A stretch of 64,000 nt of DNA. It comes from Strigamia acuminata. Lineage: Eukaryota > Arthropoda > Chilopoda > Geophilomorpha > Linotaeniidae. Below, in pieces: positions 20,001 through 29,951 of the stretch (positions are counted from its first letter, which is position 1; each line of letters begins with the position of its first letter). The stretch lies in NCBI GenBank assembly GCA_949358305.1, contig OX442315.1:11124427-11188426 (forward strand), written 5' to 3'. The translations under genes were made by a program, and so were the position numbers. Under the pieces are notes generated by a model that searched no databases, was not told where the DNA came from, and was given only the letters and a program-made list of their open reading frames with translations.

Positions 20001-21518
20001 CCACTTTCTGGCCACCCAGGAATTGCAAGGACTCTTTATCGAGCACGCCGAATTTATACCTGGAAAGGCATGAAATCGGACATTACGAGATTCATTCGAC
20101 ATTGCGAGCGTTGTCAAGCTTGCAAGCCTCGAACGAAAGGACAAATTGAAGCAGCGCAAATGGGTCCTTACAGCCCATTTGACTGCCTAAGTGTTGATTT
20201 GACCGGCCCAAAACCTCGGACGCGCAAAAACAACACACATATTTTAGTCATACTTGACGTGGCAACTCATTGGCCAGAATTATATCCAATGTGTAACCCC
20301 ACTGCTGGAAAAGTGGCAAATTGCATTTATCACCTTTCCATGAGCATGGGATTCCCTCGTAAAATTATTTCTGACAACGGCCCGCAATTTCGTGCCCAAG
20401 TCTTTAAAAAATTTTGTGAAAAGTTCAAGATGGTTCCAACACCAACTTCAACGTATCACCCACAAGCTAACCCGGTTGAAAGGGTTAACCGTGACATCAA
20501 ATATTTGGTTGCAATTTATTCATCTGTTCATTCCAAATGGGACGAATATTTGCGTGAATTTGCATTTAGTTTGAGAACTACGGTGACGAGAGGAAGAGAC
20601 TTCTCTCCCGCATTTCTTAACTTTTTTCGCGAACTCAGAGTACCTTGGGATCCAAGAATACCTGAAGGAATTTTGGTCGTAGATCCAAAAAACCCACATT
20701 TATACGTGCAAAAATTAGAAGCCGTTATCGCCGAAACATATCAGCACATGATGTCACACGTGTTAGATTTGCGTAGACGAGTAAATCTTAAAAAAGAAGG
20801 TGAGAAGTTCTCCAATTTTAAATTAAACGATTTAGTTTGGAGAGATTCTCATGTTTTGTCGAGCGCTGCCCGCGGCATTGCAGCTGGCATCGCTGATAAA
20901 AGAACAGGACCATATGTAATAACCAAAGTATTACAGGGAGGATCCGTAGAATTGAGAAAGCTAGAAAATAACGAAATATTTCCAGCTGTCCATTCGTCTG
21001 AATTAACTCCGTATTTCCCGAGTTTCGATCAGGAAGTATGGTTAGAAGGCGAAGAAGTCGGTCAAAAGACTGAAAATATAATTAATACGTTAGATGACGA
21101 TGAATTAAAGAAAATACCTGTCGATAATTCATCCAAACCACAAATGGAGTCAGACCTCGTGAATAACGACGTTGAACTTCGTGACAGTTTCAAAAAGCTT
21201 GAAATTGCTAAAAAATTAAATAAAAAGGTGTTTTTAGAAAAGAAACAAAAAACATCTGAAATAAAAGACTCATCTGACTCAGTCTCCGATGACAATGAAG
21301 ACGGCGATTTAAATACAATAAATCCCTCGCCGACAAAGAGATATAATCTTCGGACTCGTAAACCGAGAGGAAAAAACAACATGTGTCTTCTCCCCTCGCT
21401 AACCTCGAGATCCAGGGATCAGCCGTATGACGTAAGGAGCAATTCCTCAAGCCATACTCAAACCAATCAAACAATAAGATTGGATGACGTCACTAACAGC
21501 GACGTTACCCAAACGTAA
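16998..21518 (+). CDS. Gypsy Pol polyprotein (protease, RT, RNase H, integrase)
   Basis: The open frame runs from 16,998 to the stop at 21,516-21,518 and is reached by -1 frameshifting. A GTG at 17,070 is not a likely start. Numbering from 17,070: aspartic protease DSGA near residue 167; reverse transcriptase about 350-600 with YLDD at 519-522; RNase H beginning near TDAS at 667-670; integrase zinc finger (H-H-C-C) from about residue 974, and DDE core with Asp near 1042, Asp near 1101 (ISDNGPQF) and Glu near 1137 (NPVERVNR); basic C-terminal region with a PAVHSSELTPYF segment. No internal stop is present, so the product should be active. Domain order is diagnostic of Ty3/gypsy. Confidence 0.92.
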   Translation, partial: GVRKIDEINRRTSKKLVSAHPDGLVDATPTASENELTPSQILDDFLNTQIKLELENNLIFPKIDVSNLRLVLQNENITEEFFKEKVQQIKIDWESKIKDAVTLLDEKTRPTPEIIERSDKIDLPGLDECIEKLMAATLVTNDLLDELPLDPPIEIKPPRRFKCKYADIPNSNDLPTIRLQTANGMITGMLDSGANRSFMAYSVVISLKLEDEIRPIGPDVRVTTASEDVVPEGTLLLSFAWTHGMLSHPFIILRNKYPIILLGCDFMNRLNIQPNPKTMSWNFVKSLKEDLPFVPQAILDRYQEFLDPPEEIMRRDFIKANHMKAGSATACQAKVANEENIVQRLVSDANLSMENNLMLEKVLKKHEKILSRRPGRTHLVRHEIKLDTKVPIRVPFKSVNPQKREIIRQICQDMLDNGYVEQATGDYGMRIVLVMRPDCDPRLCIDFRPLNAHTLYDPPQMPSIEEILRELGRFEWVTTIDLSKGYWQIEVHPNDRAKTAFWSPLGRLQFRVMPFGLVNAPSTFQKLIEKILGDAYRKFAWAYLDDIIIISKNFEEHMIHLEEILSKLENANLHVHPEKSKFGRKELTFLGYKLSVQGVSVDPKKVAAIKEMPAPSNLKELQRFLGMVNFFHRLLKNLAVMTEPLRPLLKKDVEFIWSEIHQEAFDQIKDALTNAETMAMPDLTEPFIVHTDASRKGLGAALMQMREIDDQNIEVPCVYASRSLQPAEINYSATELECLAVIWALRKFRHYLEFTTFIVRTDHQALKWLMQLDEPAGRLARWQMELMRYSFEIQYIKGPLNVLADALSRSPIDKPENPEDDGDNDELLSYCPSPQRNWKMGKFHELPVSTLEEKEDHEFVNYWTKIYDPSEESDDVIRAQISRKFQVPSSNVLIKAFVAKIVERLDCEPPTREDIIKAQKEDKVCQLMRNFLNCNQFPPDVTTRLQRKQYRKHATTFLIEDDLLMQFHPTMSDELGEDGRALKVFVPQTLKYKIIWLMHGHPLSGHPGIARTLYRARRIYTWKGMKSDITRFIRHCERCQACKPRTKGQIEAAQMGPYSPFDCLSVDLTGPKPRTRKNNTHILVILDVATHWPELYPMCNPTAGKVANCIYHLSMSMGFPRKIISDNGPQFRAQVFKKFCEKFKMVPTPTSTYHPQANPVERVNRDIKYLVAIYSSVHSKWDEYLREFAFSLRTTVTRGRDFSPAFLNFFRELRVPWDPRIPEGILVVDPKNPHLYVQKLEAVIAETYQHMMSHVLDLRRRVNLKKEGEKFSNFKLNDLVWRDSHVLSSAARGIAAGIADKRTGPYVITKVLQGGSVELRKLENNEIFPAVHSSELTPYFPSFDQEVWLEGEEVGQKTENIINTLDDDELKKIPVDNSSKPQMESDLVNNDVELRDSFKKLEIAKKLNKKVFLEKKQKTSEIKDSSDSVSDDNEDGDLNTINPSPTKRYNLRTRKPRGKNNMCLLPSLTSRSRDQPYDVRSNSSSHTQTNQTIRLDDVTNSDVTQT
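17037..17088 (+). promoter_or_regulatory. -1 programmed frameshift signal between gag and pol
   Basis: Heptamer A-AAA-AAC at 17,037-17,043, in the gag frame, is a classic X-XXY-YYZ slippery site. It sits one codon before the gag stop (TTG TAA). The pol frame is exactly -1 and is open from 16,998. A 7-bp stem follows after a 9-nt spacer (CGCATCC 17,053-17,059 with GGATGCG 17,072-17,078). Its loop CGGT (17,063-17,066) can pair with ACCG (17,085-17,088), giving a potential H-type pseudoknot. Read from sequence. Activity is inferred. Confidence 0.8.
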
Positions 21519-21726
21519 CTTCCGGTATTTGAACTGATCACTTCGCGTCTGAGTTCACTTCGATCTCACACGTGTGCTAAGTGCTCATCTCCGAAAAACC
21601 AAAAGCGAAACAACTGGATAAATTCTCCCGAATCTTCAATTGTAAGTAGTTTTTTCTTTGGAATTTTCCAAAGAAAAACTAATAAATTAATTTTCGTTTT
21701 TCTTTCCATTTGGATTAGTCGTTCAA

Positions 21727-23218
21727 ATGGAAGGAGAGGAACCGAAAGAAGGAAGCGAAGCCGGCGCCAACAGCCTCGAATTAGAAACAAATTCGACGCT
21801 GCTTGGTTCCGCAAACACTTCGAATACATCCGTGGATGTCACCGAAGAGTCCGCCGAAGCGTCCGCCGAAGCTCAAGCCGCTCTGGCCGACGCTGCTGCC
21901 CGTTTGCCAGTCACGCCGCCCCGACCACAACTTCGAGGAGGCCTATTCGCCGATCCAAACGGCGAAACTCGTGCACAGAGACACGACCGGGTAAATAATT
22001 TAAAATAAAATTACCTTTCAGTCATGAAAAGTAATTAAAAGTGCATTTTCACTCAGAAAAAGCGAAAAGTTCGTTGGTAACGCCTTCGCAAGAAGGCGCC
22101 GCCATTATTATCATCAGATGGCGCTGTGTCTCGTTTTTGAGGCGTTGCTACGGTAACGCTCCAACATTGAAACATAGCCGTCGGAAACAACGTTTTTCAC
22201 GATTTTTCAAATATTTTGAAAAATTTAATGAATCTAAACTGTCGAATGAAATCTCACCCGTGATTTTATTCACTGAAAATTCGGAAATAATTATTTTACA
22301 CGAAAAAATGGATTTTAATTATTTCTTCGAATATTTTACAGATCATCCAGCTTCGGGAAACACATCTCGAACTGCATCCCGATGTTCCAACCGCTCCTGG
22401 TGTCTGGCGACACGCATTGCCGCCAGAAATCATAAAGTCGAAAGGACGACTGACGTTTTGGGCGGCCCGACACAAATTCTCCAAGGCCTTAAACAAGCGA
22501 TGGGGAACGAAGTTTCGGATCGCCTATTTAATCGATGGATTCGGTCATCGCGACGCCCTCGAGTGGGCAATGAAGCGCGATACCTTCGGACCACTGCGAA
22601 ACGTGTTGCTCGACTTCGCCTTCACAGTGATCAATCAAGAAACGCGAGACCATCGCCGTTACTTCAACGCTCCTGCGTGGGAGCGTCGACAGATTTTGGA
22701 GGATATTTTCCAACGCTTGGACCAAACCAAAGCCGAGGTTGTACAACGAATCTTTCCGTGTAACAACGGACGGAAAGAAACGTTGGGTGCCGACATGCCA
22801 ATCGGAGATGCATCAACTAGCCATGGGCGGATGTTTCCATGCTGATTTCGTGCCAAACCCGTATCCAGAGCCTGAGCCCCGGGTACAGGTCGCTTCCACC
22901 ATCCACGTGGTGCCACCGCGCTCCACGTCGAGGTCACGATCTTCGAGGTCGCCCTACAGTGGCCGTCGCTCCTCCCCAACACAGTCGTCGGGGGAAGGCG
23001 CCATTGGAGGGTTGCCTCCACTCCAGAAGGCTCGTCATCGCTCGCATCACCGACGCGAGCCGACGCCGCCAAAAAGACATTCGAAGTCCGTGTCGAGACC
23101 CACATCCCGAAGCCGACCTCGAGTACAATCGCGCCAATCTTCCACGAGGAGTTCACTCTCGTCGCGTGAAGAAAGGTCCAACGCTTCACAGCTTGGCGCT
23201 TCCTCCTCCGGCCGGATT
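21727..23218 (+). pseudogene. Gypsy third ORF, left part (interrupted by copia)
   Basis: Coding of unknown type between pol and the 3' LTR. A first exon 21,727-21,990 (ATG, acidic, Ala/Glu/Thr-rich) ends CGG|GTAAAT in phase 0. A second open stretch begins in phase 0 after TATTTTACAG at 22,342 and is rich in Arg, Trp and Phe (for example RLTFWAARHKFSKAL). The frame open to the insertion point is +1 to that one (open from 22,631), so either a second intron, a frameshift or a mutation lies in 22,631-22,845. The part next to the insertion is Ser/Arg-rich (RSTSRSRSSRSPYS). A leader intron is possible upstream (donor GTAAGT about 21,641; acceptor GGATTAG about 21,719). I see no signal peptide or membrane segment, so envelope is not supported. 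Copia inserted at 23,218. Confidence 0.6.
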
Positions 23219-23683
23219 TGTTGGGATATGCCCAACTGTTTGAGATTTATTAGTTGCATATTTATGGCTAAATGCAACGTGCATGTCTTTACTTTGCTGT
23301 GACTTAGTTAAACTAGTTGATCCTGATTTTTACCCTGCTTGTTATGTGCCGCAACTAGTTTATTTACTTGTAAAGATGTGCCTTCTCGTCGTCCGCTCAA
23401 ATGAGCAATATTCGTTTAGTTTTTCCATTGCTTTTGAGTTGTTTATCGCTTATTTGCTCCTCCCTTATTGTTTATCATGTAAAGGACAAATCATTGCTTG
23501 CTAACAATGATTTGTTCTATTGTAAGCTTGTATTCATACTTTGAGGGCGGCTAGCCTCAAAGCAGTCGTTTTTACTGTGGTTCGTGACGATTAAAGATGG
23601 CGGTCGCGCAATGCGAGTTCCCGCACCCATTAAATCATGTCTCAGCTCTATTTTCCTGATGTCCGGCGCCTACAATCTCATCA
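23219..23683 (+). repeat. Copia 5' LTR (465 bp)
   Basis: Starts TGTTGGGATATGCCCAAC, a near-palindromic end, and terminates CAATCTCATCA. It matches the 3' LTR at 29,482-29,946 in length and in every stretch I compared. Confidence 0.95.
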
Positions 23684-23685
23684 TT

Positions 23686-23701
23686 TGGTAGCAGAGGATG
23701 G
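23686..23701 (+). promoter_or_regulatory. Copia primer binding site, initiator tRNA-Met
   Basis: TGGTAGCAGAGGATGG, two bases after the LTR, is the exact complement of the 3' end of animal initiator tRNA-Met (CCATCCTCTGCTACCA). Confidence 0.85.
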
Positions 23702-24790
23702 TTGACGACGCGGCCAACCGTTTGTGATGAATTGGCGGCGATTTTTGTGAAGGAACGGACATCGCGACTTCGTCGGTATCGTCGCAGAGACGTATCGCCG
23801 TTTTCGGGATTTTAGCAAAGCGGACGAGCTTTGACAACGTGTGCGGGCAATTCGCCAACGAATTTGGAACAAAACAGTGTGAGAATTGTCGTTTTTTCGT
23901 GCGAAATAAGCACATTTGCCGATATAAAGAAGATTTTTCTTCTGCGGCGCCATTTTTTTTGACTTCATCGCGTACGGCCGTGAAGCCAGCAGAGAATCGT
24001 GTGTACGGATCGACACACGCTCTCATCACGATTCAACAAAGAATACGTCGAAACGACGTAATTTTTGGACCGTTTTTCGTTGAAAATCAACACGGAAGTC
24101 ATCGTCCGAATCGATTTTTCGACGGCGGCCGGATTTTTCGTCAAAGCAGACGAAAAACGACGTGTGAGAATAATTTTCAACGTAAGGACCTGTGTGGGCA
24201 TAAATTTGCACACAGGCATCAGCTATTTGAGCACCTAGAAGACCAGTTAGCGGGTTAAACGTACGCGCTGGCATTTTCCCGAGGTTTTGTGCACGGAGCA
24301 CATCCTACGAAGGTGCGGACGAGCACGTTGAGTCGACGTGCATCGATTTCACGACGTGGGATCAACGAGGGAATTTTTGCGACGCAAACCAACCCGCAAA
24401 ACAACGGATTTTCACCTTGCCAACTATTATTTAGTTTTAAGTTGTCGAAATTCATTGTTAATAAGTTTAAGGTTTTGTTTGGGGGTCTTGTAGTATCCTT
24501 TCCACCCTTTACGCAGTCGCGTAGTGGAATTGTATTTTTGCGTAGGCTTTCTCTGGCCACCGAGTGTCCCGCGGTCCTAGGAGTCCGGTCGGAACTCGGG
24601 AGATACTACGTAAAGTTTTGCATCTCACTTAGTGAGATTTGTCCAAGGGAGACTGTATAATTTTTCGCCTAAACCTTTTGGGGGTTTACGCCATTTATAA
24701 AAGCGTAAAGAGTGTGTTTTGTGCTTCATTTGGTGTGTGCGACGATTTATTTAGTGATAAAGTGTAATCTTCGCGACGAATCGACTAGAT
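23702..24790 (+). other. Copia leader (about 1.1 kb)
   Basis: A long untranslated stretch between the primer site and the gag-pol ATG. Short open frames on both strands are present but lack coding features. Packaging or translation signals would be expected here and I cannot localise them. Confidence 0.5.
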
Positions 24791-27700
24791 ATGGCGTCGG
24801 AGGAGAAATGCGACGATTATAAGTCGATCAAAAAACTAAATGGGACAAATTATGCACAATGGGCGATTGGTGCGAAGTTGTTGTTATCCCAGCAAGGCGT
24901 GTGGGACCACGTGACGGGCGACGAGACCGCGCCGGGTCCCAACGCCACAGCCAAAGAGAAACGGGATTTTAGAGTGCGTGAGAAGCGAGCATGGTCCACG
25001 ATATGCTTGAGTTGCGAAGAAGCGCAACAGCTCGTGGCCGTTGCCAAAGATACTTCTAAAGGAGCGTGGGAAGCAATCCGAGATGCTTACCAGCCCACCA
25101 CACGCGCCCGGAAAGGCAGATTGAGGCGCGAGTTCCTGCAAATGCATCTAATGGACAATGAGGAGATGATGTGTTTTCTGGCCCGTGTCGACAGAAAAGT
25201 CGCGGAACTCGCGAATGTCAAAGTAATACCGACGGATGAGGAAATTGCATTCCAATACATGGATTTCCTCCCTACAACTTATGAGACTATAAAACAAATA
25301 ATGTATCACTGGGAGGATTTGGACTTCACCCCTGCAAAAGTGAAAGACCGATTATTAGGAGAGTATAATCGTTTATTTGAAGCTTCAGACTCCTATGGTA
25401 TGCGTACACAGGATTCCACTGATAATGCAGGCGCATTCTTTGGAAAAGGGCGATTCCAACGCGGAAAAGGCGGAAATCAGCCATTTACACCTCGGACTTG
25501 TTTTTCCTGTGGCGGCACTGGTCACTTCGCGAGAGAATGCCCGTCACCGCCCAAACAACAAGCGAATATGCAAAGCCAACGAGGTGGCACCTCTGCACAG
25601 CTAGCAAAAGGCACTGCACGAGGACGTGGCCGTGGTGGAAAGACCAAAAAGGCCAATTTGGGACAAGTTGACATTTTTGATGAGCCCTTGACAATGTTTT
25701 CAGCGGCAGTTCACCAAACTGAAGAGGAAGTCACCTTGTCACCACCATTGTCTTTGATGTCACATTGCGACTTTGATCCGCACTGGTACATAGATACCGG
25801 TGCGACAGATCACTTTTCATTTAATAGAAGTTGGTTCGTGACCTTCAAGCCACTGTCCGGCTATAGTGTCCAGCAGGGGGAAGGGAAGTCTAAAATCGAG
25901 GGCATTGGAAACGTGTTGATTACATCTTGTTATGCAGGCAGATGTAGGGAAATCACACTGCAAAATGTGTATTTTGCGCCAAATTTTAAGAAAAATCTCT
26001 TATCGCTGGGCCGGACAGATGAAGCTGGTTTCACAACTTTTATCAAAAATGGAAAGTTGACCATGTTTAGAGACCGAATTGGTGAGCCTTTCCTTGTTGC
26101 AGATAAAACTAATGATCGGATGTACAAAGTTAACTGCAAAATAGAGGCCAATATTGTGAACACAACTGCACCTTCTGCGCAACAGAGTGCAGCGGTGGGT
26201 GGAAATTCGGTCAAAAATGTTGTAAAAAGTGAAAGTGTCATTAATCCTTTACTAAAAACAGTAGATTTTAAGGCAGCATTACTAAACACATTGAGTGGCG
26301 CAGTGCAGACTGCAGCGAAGCAGCAAGTGAGCGTAAATGCGCTAGTAAATGCGTCAAATCTTAAGAAAAGCGATTTAAATGATACTAACGGGCAAAATAA
26401 TTCGAATGGGGGAAAAATCGAAAAGATCAAAGTGAAACCACAGCCAATGGACATTTGGCACTCCAGAATGGGCCATTTTAACGCAAGTGGGATTGCAAAA
26501 ATGGAAATTTCACCGGATATTTTCGGAGTTAAACTCTCCGACAAAGAACTTTCACCCTGTGACGCGTGTTCGAAGGCAAAGAGCACTAGGGCAACCTTTT
26601 CCCCAATCCCGGAAATTTCTACAAAGGGAATTTTGGAAGTAATCCACATGGATCTGTGGGGCCCCCAGCCTTTTAAATCTTTGGGAGGGGCCAGCTATTA
26701 CCTAATAATTGTAGATGATTATTCGCGTTTCATGTGGGTGGAAATTATCAAGAATAAGGGGGATACATTTGAGCGCTTCAAACGATGGCAAACACAAGTT
26801 GAGCGCAGCACCGGGAAAAAGGTCAAATGCATCAAGACAGACAACGGCGGGGAGTTTGTGTCGAAAAAGTGGGATGACTATGCGGCTTCTATTGGGCTTA
26901 AGTGCATCCAAACAAACCCCTACTCCCCAGAAATGAATTCCGTGGCCGAAAGAGCAAACAGAACAATTGTTGGGGGAATTAGAGCCATGCTTTTCGAAAA
27001 CAATTTTCCAAAGGGTTTGTGGGCAGAATTAGCCGTGACAGTTGTCTATCTTAAAAATAGATTCCCACATGCAAGCTTGAGTGGGAAAACCCCTTACAAC
27101 TTGTTTCATAACAAGAAAATGTCGTTGAGACATCTAAGATGTATCGGTTCTAAAGTTTTCGTGCACATTCCTTCGCAAACAAGGAGAAGCAAGTTGGAAG
27201 AAAGGGCATGGCCTGGGGCCCTAGTCGGTTACGCAATTAAGACGCGTGGGTATCGAGTTTGGGACCCCAAGTCCAACCAAGTGATTGCTTCAAAGCATGT
27301 AAAGATTAATGAAAATGTTTTTTGGCATGAATCGGTGCAATCAAATTCCATCCCACGTGAGCCAGATTTTGTAGCGGCATCATGGGATGAAGATTCAGAT
27401 GATGAGATCCTACCTGCTGTACAACAGCAACAGGTGCCCCCTGTCATACAGCAGTTGTTTCAGGCCCCGAAACATGCGATTCCGAATCCCCAATTAGTCC
27501 AACAGGCGGTCGAGCCTGAAGCTGTGGAAGAAATCGCCCAAGCTGTTGGTGGGATCGAAGAAGAGGAGGAGCAACAAGTGGAAGTTCGGCTTCCAAATCC
27601 GACTCTCACCCCCCCACCAGTTAGGAGGAACCCACCACGGGGTGTTAAGTTAAAGGGGGACACAGTGAAACAGCGTGCAGCTGCTCCCGAGAAGTTAAAA

Positions 27701-29464
27701 ATTTTAGATATGACACAATGGCAGCGGAGAGAAACCGTTAGGCAGAGTGGTGAAACTGCTGGCCAGGTAGATGTAATCTACATAACACCACTTGGCGATA
27801 GAATCCGCAGTCGGATTGATGTTGTACGATGGTGCAAAGAGGAAAACTATCAGTACGATGGGGGTTGTTTCGACTTTAAGGCAACAGATGAGACCGTTGG
27901 GTTCGCCGGTCATGCATCCGTCGAGCCGGATACTTTCGAAGAAGCTATGTCCAACCCCAATAAATCCGACTGGCAGGATGCCATGGATGATGAGATTAAT
28001 ATCTTTAATGACAGGAAAGTTTACGAGGAAGTTGATAAAACCGAGGGGATGAATTTACTGGGAACAAAATGGATTTACAAAATCAAGCGTGACTACACTG
28101 GGGCAATTAAGCGTTGGAGAGCACGTTTAGTTGCGCAAGGTTTTGGGCAGAAGGAGGGAGTTGACTTCACTGAGATATTTTCACCAGTGGTCAACTTTGT
28201 TCTCGTGCTTATATTCTTTTGTTCTCTTGTGGTTCTGCAAGGCTGGCGAGATACACATCTCGACATCAAGTCTGCGTACTTGTACGGAGACCTTGATGTG
28301 CCACAATACATTAATATCCCCAAGGGCTTCCGGACCAAGGAGAACCAACACAAGTGTTGGCGTCTAGTCAAATCCTTATACGGACTTCACCAGTCCGGAA
28401 GGATGTGGTATTTCAAGCTCCACGAACGATTACTGGAAATAGGATTTACTCCAGTCTTAGGACTGAATTGCGTATATAATTACGGCTCAGATGCCGTACT
28501 TTTGTTTTACGTGGACGACATTGTTTTGTTTAGTCGTGATGCTTTCGTTGAACAATGTATCATCGAGTGGATTCAAGAGAGCTTTGAAATTGTCAACCTT
28601 GGACCGGTGACTCTTTTATTAGGGATTCATTTTGAAAGGAAAAATGGGGACATTTTAGTACATCAAAAGAGTTATATTGCGAAATTAGTCGAGAAATACG
28701 ACATTGATCCGTGCCATAAAATTAAAATCCCAGTCACAGTCGGTACCATGATACAGAAGGTACAACCGGGTGAACAAATAAACTCGACGTTCCCATACAG
28801 GTCCCTAGTAGGGAGTTTACTCTTTATCGCGAATAGAACGCGTCCAGATATTCTCTTCAGCGTTATTGTATTATCTCAATACAATGAGACCCATTCTAAC
28901 AGGCATGTTAAAATGCTAATACAAGTGTTGAGATATCTGGCGAATACCCCCAACTATGTTATCAACCTGGCAAATTGTAAGAACAATAATTTAACGGTTT
29001 ACACCGACGCGTCCTTTGCCTTGGATCAAGACAGTAGGAGAAGCTTTGGTGGCCACATAGTTTATTTAGGAGGGGTTCCGATTTCATGGAATTGTCGAAA
29101 ACAATCCATGACTTCATTGAGTATAATGGAAAGCGAATTTCTCGCAGTTGTCGATGGCGTGAGAGAAGTGATATGGCTTGAACGCCTGTACGAAGCCGAT
29201 ATCATCTTGTGTTTCAACCGAAATGTCCCTTGCGTCTACGCCGATAGCATGCCGGCAATCAATTATGCGAAAAACAAGATCGAGAACCGTGCAAATAAAC
29301 ATATAGATGTTAAATTGCACTTTCTTCGTGATTGGTATGAAAAAGGCGTGTTTAGTATTAAACATGTGCCTGGCGAATTGAACATCGCGGATTTGATGAC
29401 AAAATGGTTGCCGCGCCCCAGATTATGTCAGCTCTGTGAGCATATTTTTGTTGCAGTCAAATAG
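24791..29464 (+). CDS. Copia Gag-Pol polyprotein (1,557 aa)
   Basis: Single intact frame. Residues 1 to about 200: Gag (YAQWAIGAKLLLSQQGVWDH start, typical copia gag). CCHC knuckle from Cys237 (CFSCGGTGHFARECP). Aspartic protease DTGA near 335. Integrase HHCC zinc finger near 555-600 and DDE core (MDLWGP near 620, KTDNGGEF near 680, NSVAERANR near 716). A Gln/Pro/Glu linker at about 870-960. Reverse transcriptase from about 1080 (TKWIYKIKRD) with YVDD at 1240-1243. RNase H with TDAS near 1405 and ESEF near 1450. Protease-IN-RT-RH order defines Ty1/copia. No gag/pol frameshift or stop is seen, so Gag excess must be set some other way, for example by splicing or turnover. Confidence 0.94.
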   Translation: MASEEKCDDYKSIKKLNGTNYAQWAIGAKLLLSQQGVWDHVTGDETAPGPNATAKEKRDFRVREKRAWSTICLSCEEAQQLVAVAKDTSKGAWEAIRDAYQPTTRARKGRLRREFLQMHLMDNEEMMCFLARVDRKVAELANVKVIPTDEEIAFQYMDFLPTTYETIKQIMYHWEDLDFTPAKVKDRLLGEYNRLFEASDSYGMRTQDSTDNAGAFFGKGRFQRGKGGNQPFTPRTCFSCGGTGHFARECPSPPKQQANMQSQRGGTSAQLAKGTARGRGRGGKTKKANLGQVDIFDEPLTMFSAAVHQTEEEVTLSPPLSLMSHCDFDPHWYIDTGATDHFSFNRSWFVTFKPLSGYSVQQGEGKSKIEGIGNVLITSCYAGRCREITLQNVYFAPNFKKNLLSLGRTDEAGFTTFIKNGKLTMFRDRIGEPFLVADKTNDRMYKVNCKIEANIVNTTAPSAQQSAAVGGNSVKNVVKSESVINPLLKTVDFKAALLNTLSGAVQTAAKQQVSVNALVNASNLKKSDLNDTNGQNNSNGGKIEKIKVKPQPMDIWHSRMGHFNASGIAKMEISPDIFGVKLSDKELSPCDACSKAKSTRATFSPIPEISTKGILEVIHMDLWGPQPFKSLGGASYYLIIVDDYSRFMWVEIIKNKGDTFERFKRWQTQVERSTGKKVKCIKTDNGGEFVSKKWDDYAASIGLKCIQTNPYSPEMNSVAERANRTIVGGIRAMLFENNFPKGLWAELAVTVVYLKNRFPHASLSGKTPYNLFHNKKMSLRHLRCIGSKVFVHIPSQTRRSKLEERAWPGALVGYAIKTRGYRVWDPKSNQVIASKHVKINENVFWHESVQSNSIPREPDFVAASWDEDSDDEILPAVQQQQVPPVIQQLFQAPKHAIPNPQLVQQAVEPEAVEEIAQAVGGIEEEEEQQVEVRLPNPTLTPPPVRRNPPRGVKLKGDTVKQRAAAPEKLKILDMTQWQRRETVRQSGETAGQVDVIYITPLGDRIRSRIDVVRWCKEENYQYDGGCFDFKATDETVGFAGHASVEPDTFEEAMSNPNKSDWQDAMDDEINIFNDRKVYEEVDKTEGMNLLGTKWIYKIKRDYTGAIKRWRARLVAQGFGQKEGVDFTEIFSPVVNFVLVLIFFCSLVVLQGWRDTHLDIKSAYLYGDLDVPQYINIPKGFRTKENQHKCWRLVKSLYGLHQSGRMWYFKLHERLLEIGFTPVLGLNCVYNYGSDAVLLFYVDDIVLFSRDAFVEQCIIEWIQESFEIVNLGPVTLLLGIHFERKNGDILVHQKSYIAKLVEKYDIDPCHKIKIPVTVGTMIQKVQPGEQINSTFPYRSLVGSLLFIANRTRPDILFSVIVLSQYNETHSNRHVKMLIQVLRYLANTPNYVINLANCKNNNLTVYTDASFALDQDSRRSFGGHIVYLGGVPISWNCRKQSMTSLSIMESEFLAVVDGVREVIWLERLYEADIILCFNRNVPCVYADSMPAINYAKNKIENRANKHIDVKLHFLRDWYEKGVFSIKHVPGELNIADLMTKWLPRPRLCQLCEHIFVAVK

Positions 29465-29470
29465 TTGCGC

Positions 29471-29479
29471 AAAGGGGGA
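29471..29479 (+). promoter_or_regulatory. Copia polypurine tract
   Basis: AAAGGGGGA, two bases before the 3' LTR, primes plus-strand synthesis. Confidence 0.75.
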
Positions 29480-29481
29480 TT

Positions 29482-29946
29482 TGTTGGGATATGCCCAACT
29501 GTTTGAGATTTATTAGTTGCATATTTATGGCTAAATGCAACGTGCATGTCTTTACTTTGCTGTGACTTAGTTAAACTAGTTGATCCTGATTTTTACCCTG
29601 CTTGTTATGTGCCGCAACTAGTTTATTTACTTGTAAAGATGTGCCTTCTCGTCGTCCGCTCAAATGAGCAATATTCGTTTAGTTTTTCCATTGCTTTTGA
29701 GTTGTTTATCGCTTATTTGCTCCTCCCTTATTGTTTATCATGTAAAGGACAAATCATTGCTTGCTAACAATGATTTGTTCTATTGTAAGCTTGTATTCAT
29801 ACTTTGAGGGCGGCTAGCCTCAAAGCAGTCGTTTTTACTGTGGTTCGTGACGATTAAAGATGGCGGTCGCGCAATGCGAGTTCCCGCACCCATTAAATCA
29901 TGTCTCAGCTCTATTTTCCTGATGTCCGGCGCCTACAATCTCATCA
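29482..29946 (+). repeat. Copia 3' LTR (465 bp)
   Basis: Second copy of 23,219-23,683, followed by the GGATT target duplication. Confidence 0.95.
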
Positions 29947-29951
29947 GGATT

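Larger units (their letters stand above)
23219..29946 (+). mobile_element. Ty1/copia LTR retrotransposon (6,728 bp) nested in gypsy
   Basis: The LTRs are 465 bp each. Termini are TGTTGGG...CTCATCA. A perfect 5-bp target duplication GGATT lies at 23,214-23,218 and 29,947-29,951. One long uninterrupted gag-pol frame has the integrase-before-RT order typical of copia. Matching LTRs and an intact frame suggest a recent, possibly active copy. It lies in the same orientation as the host gypsy and disrupts its third ORF. Confidence 0.96.

Noticed and set aside
23283-23504. 73-aa open frame in both copia LTRs (again at 29,546-29,767)
   Set aside because: It is an LTR sequence repeat with no start context or domain. 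Chance open frame.
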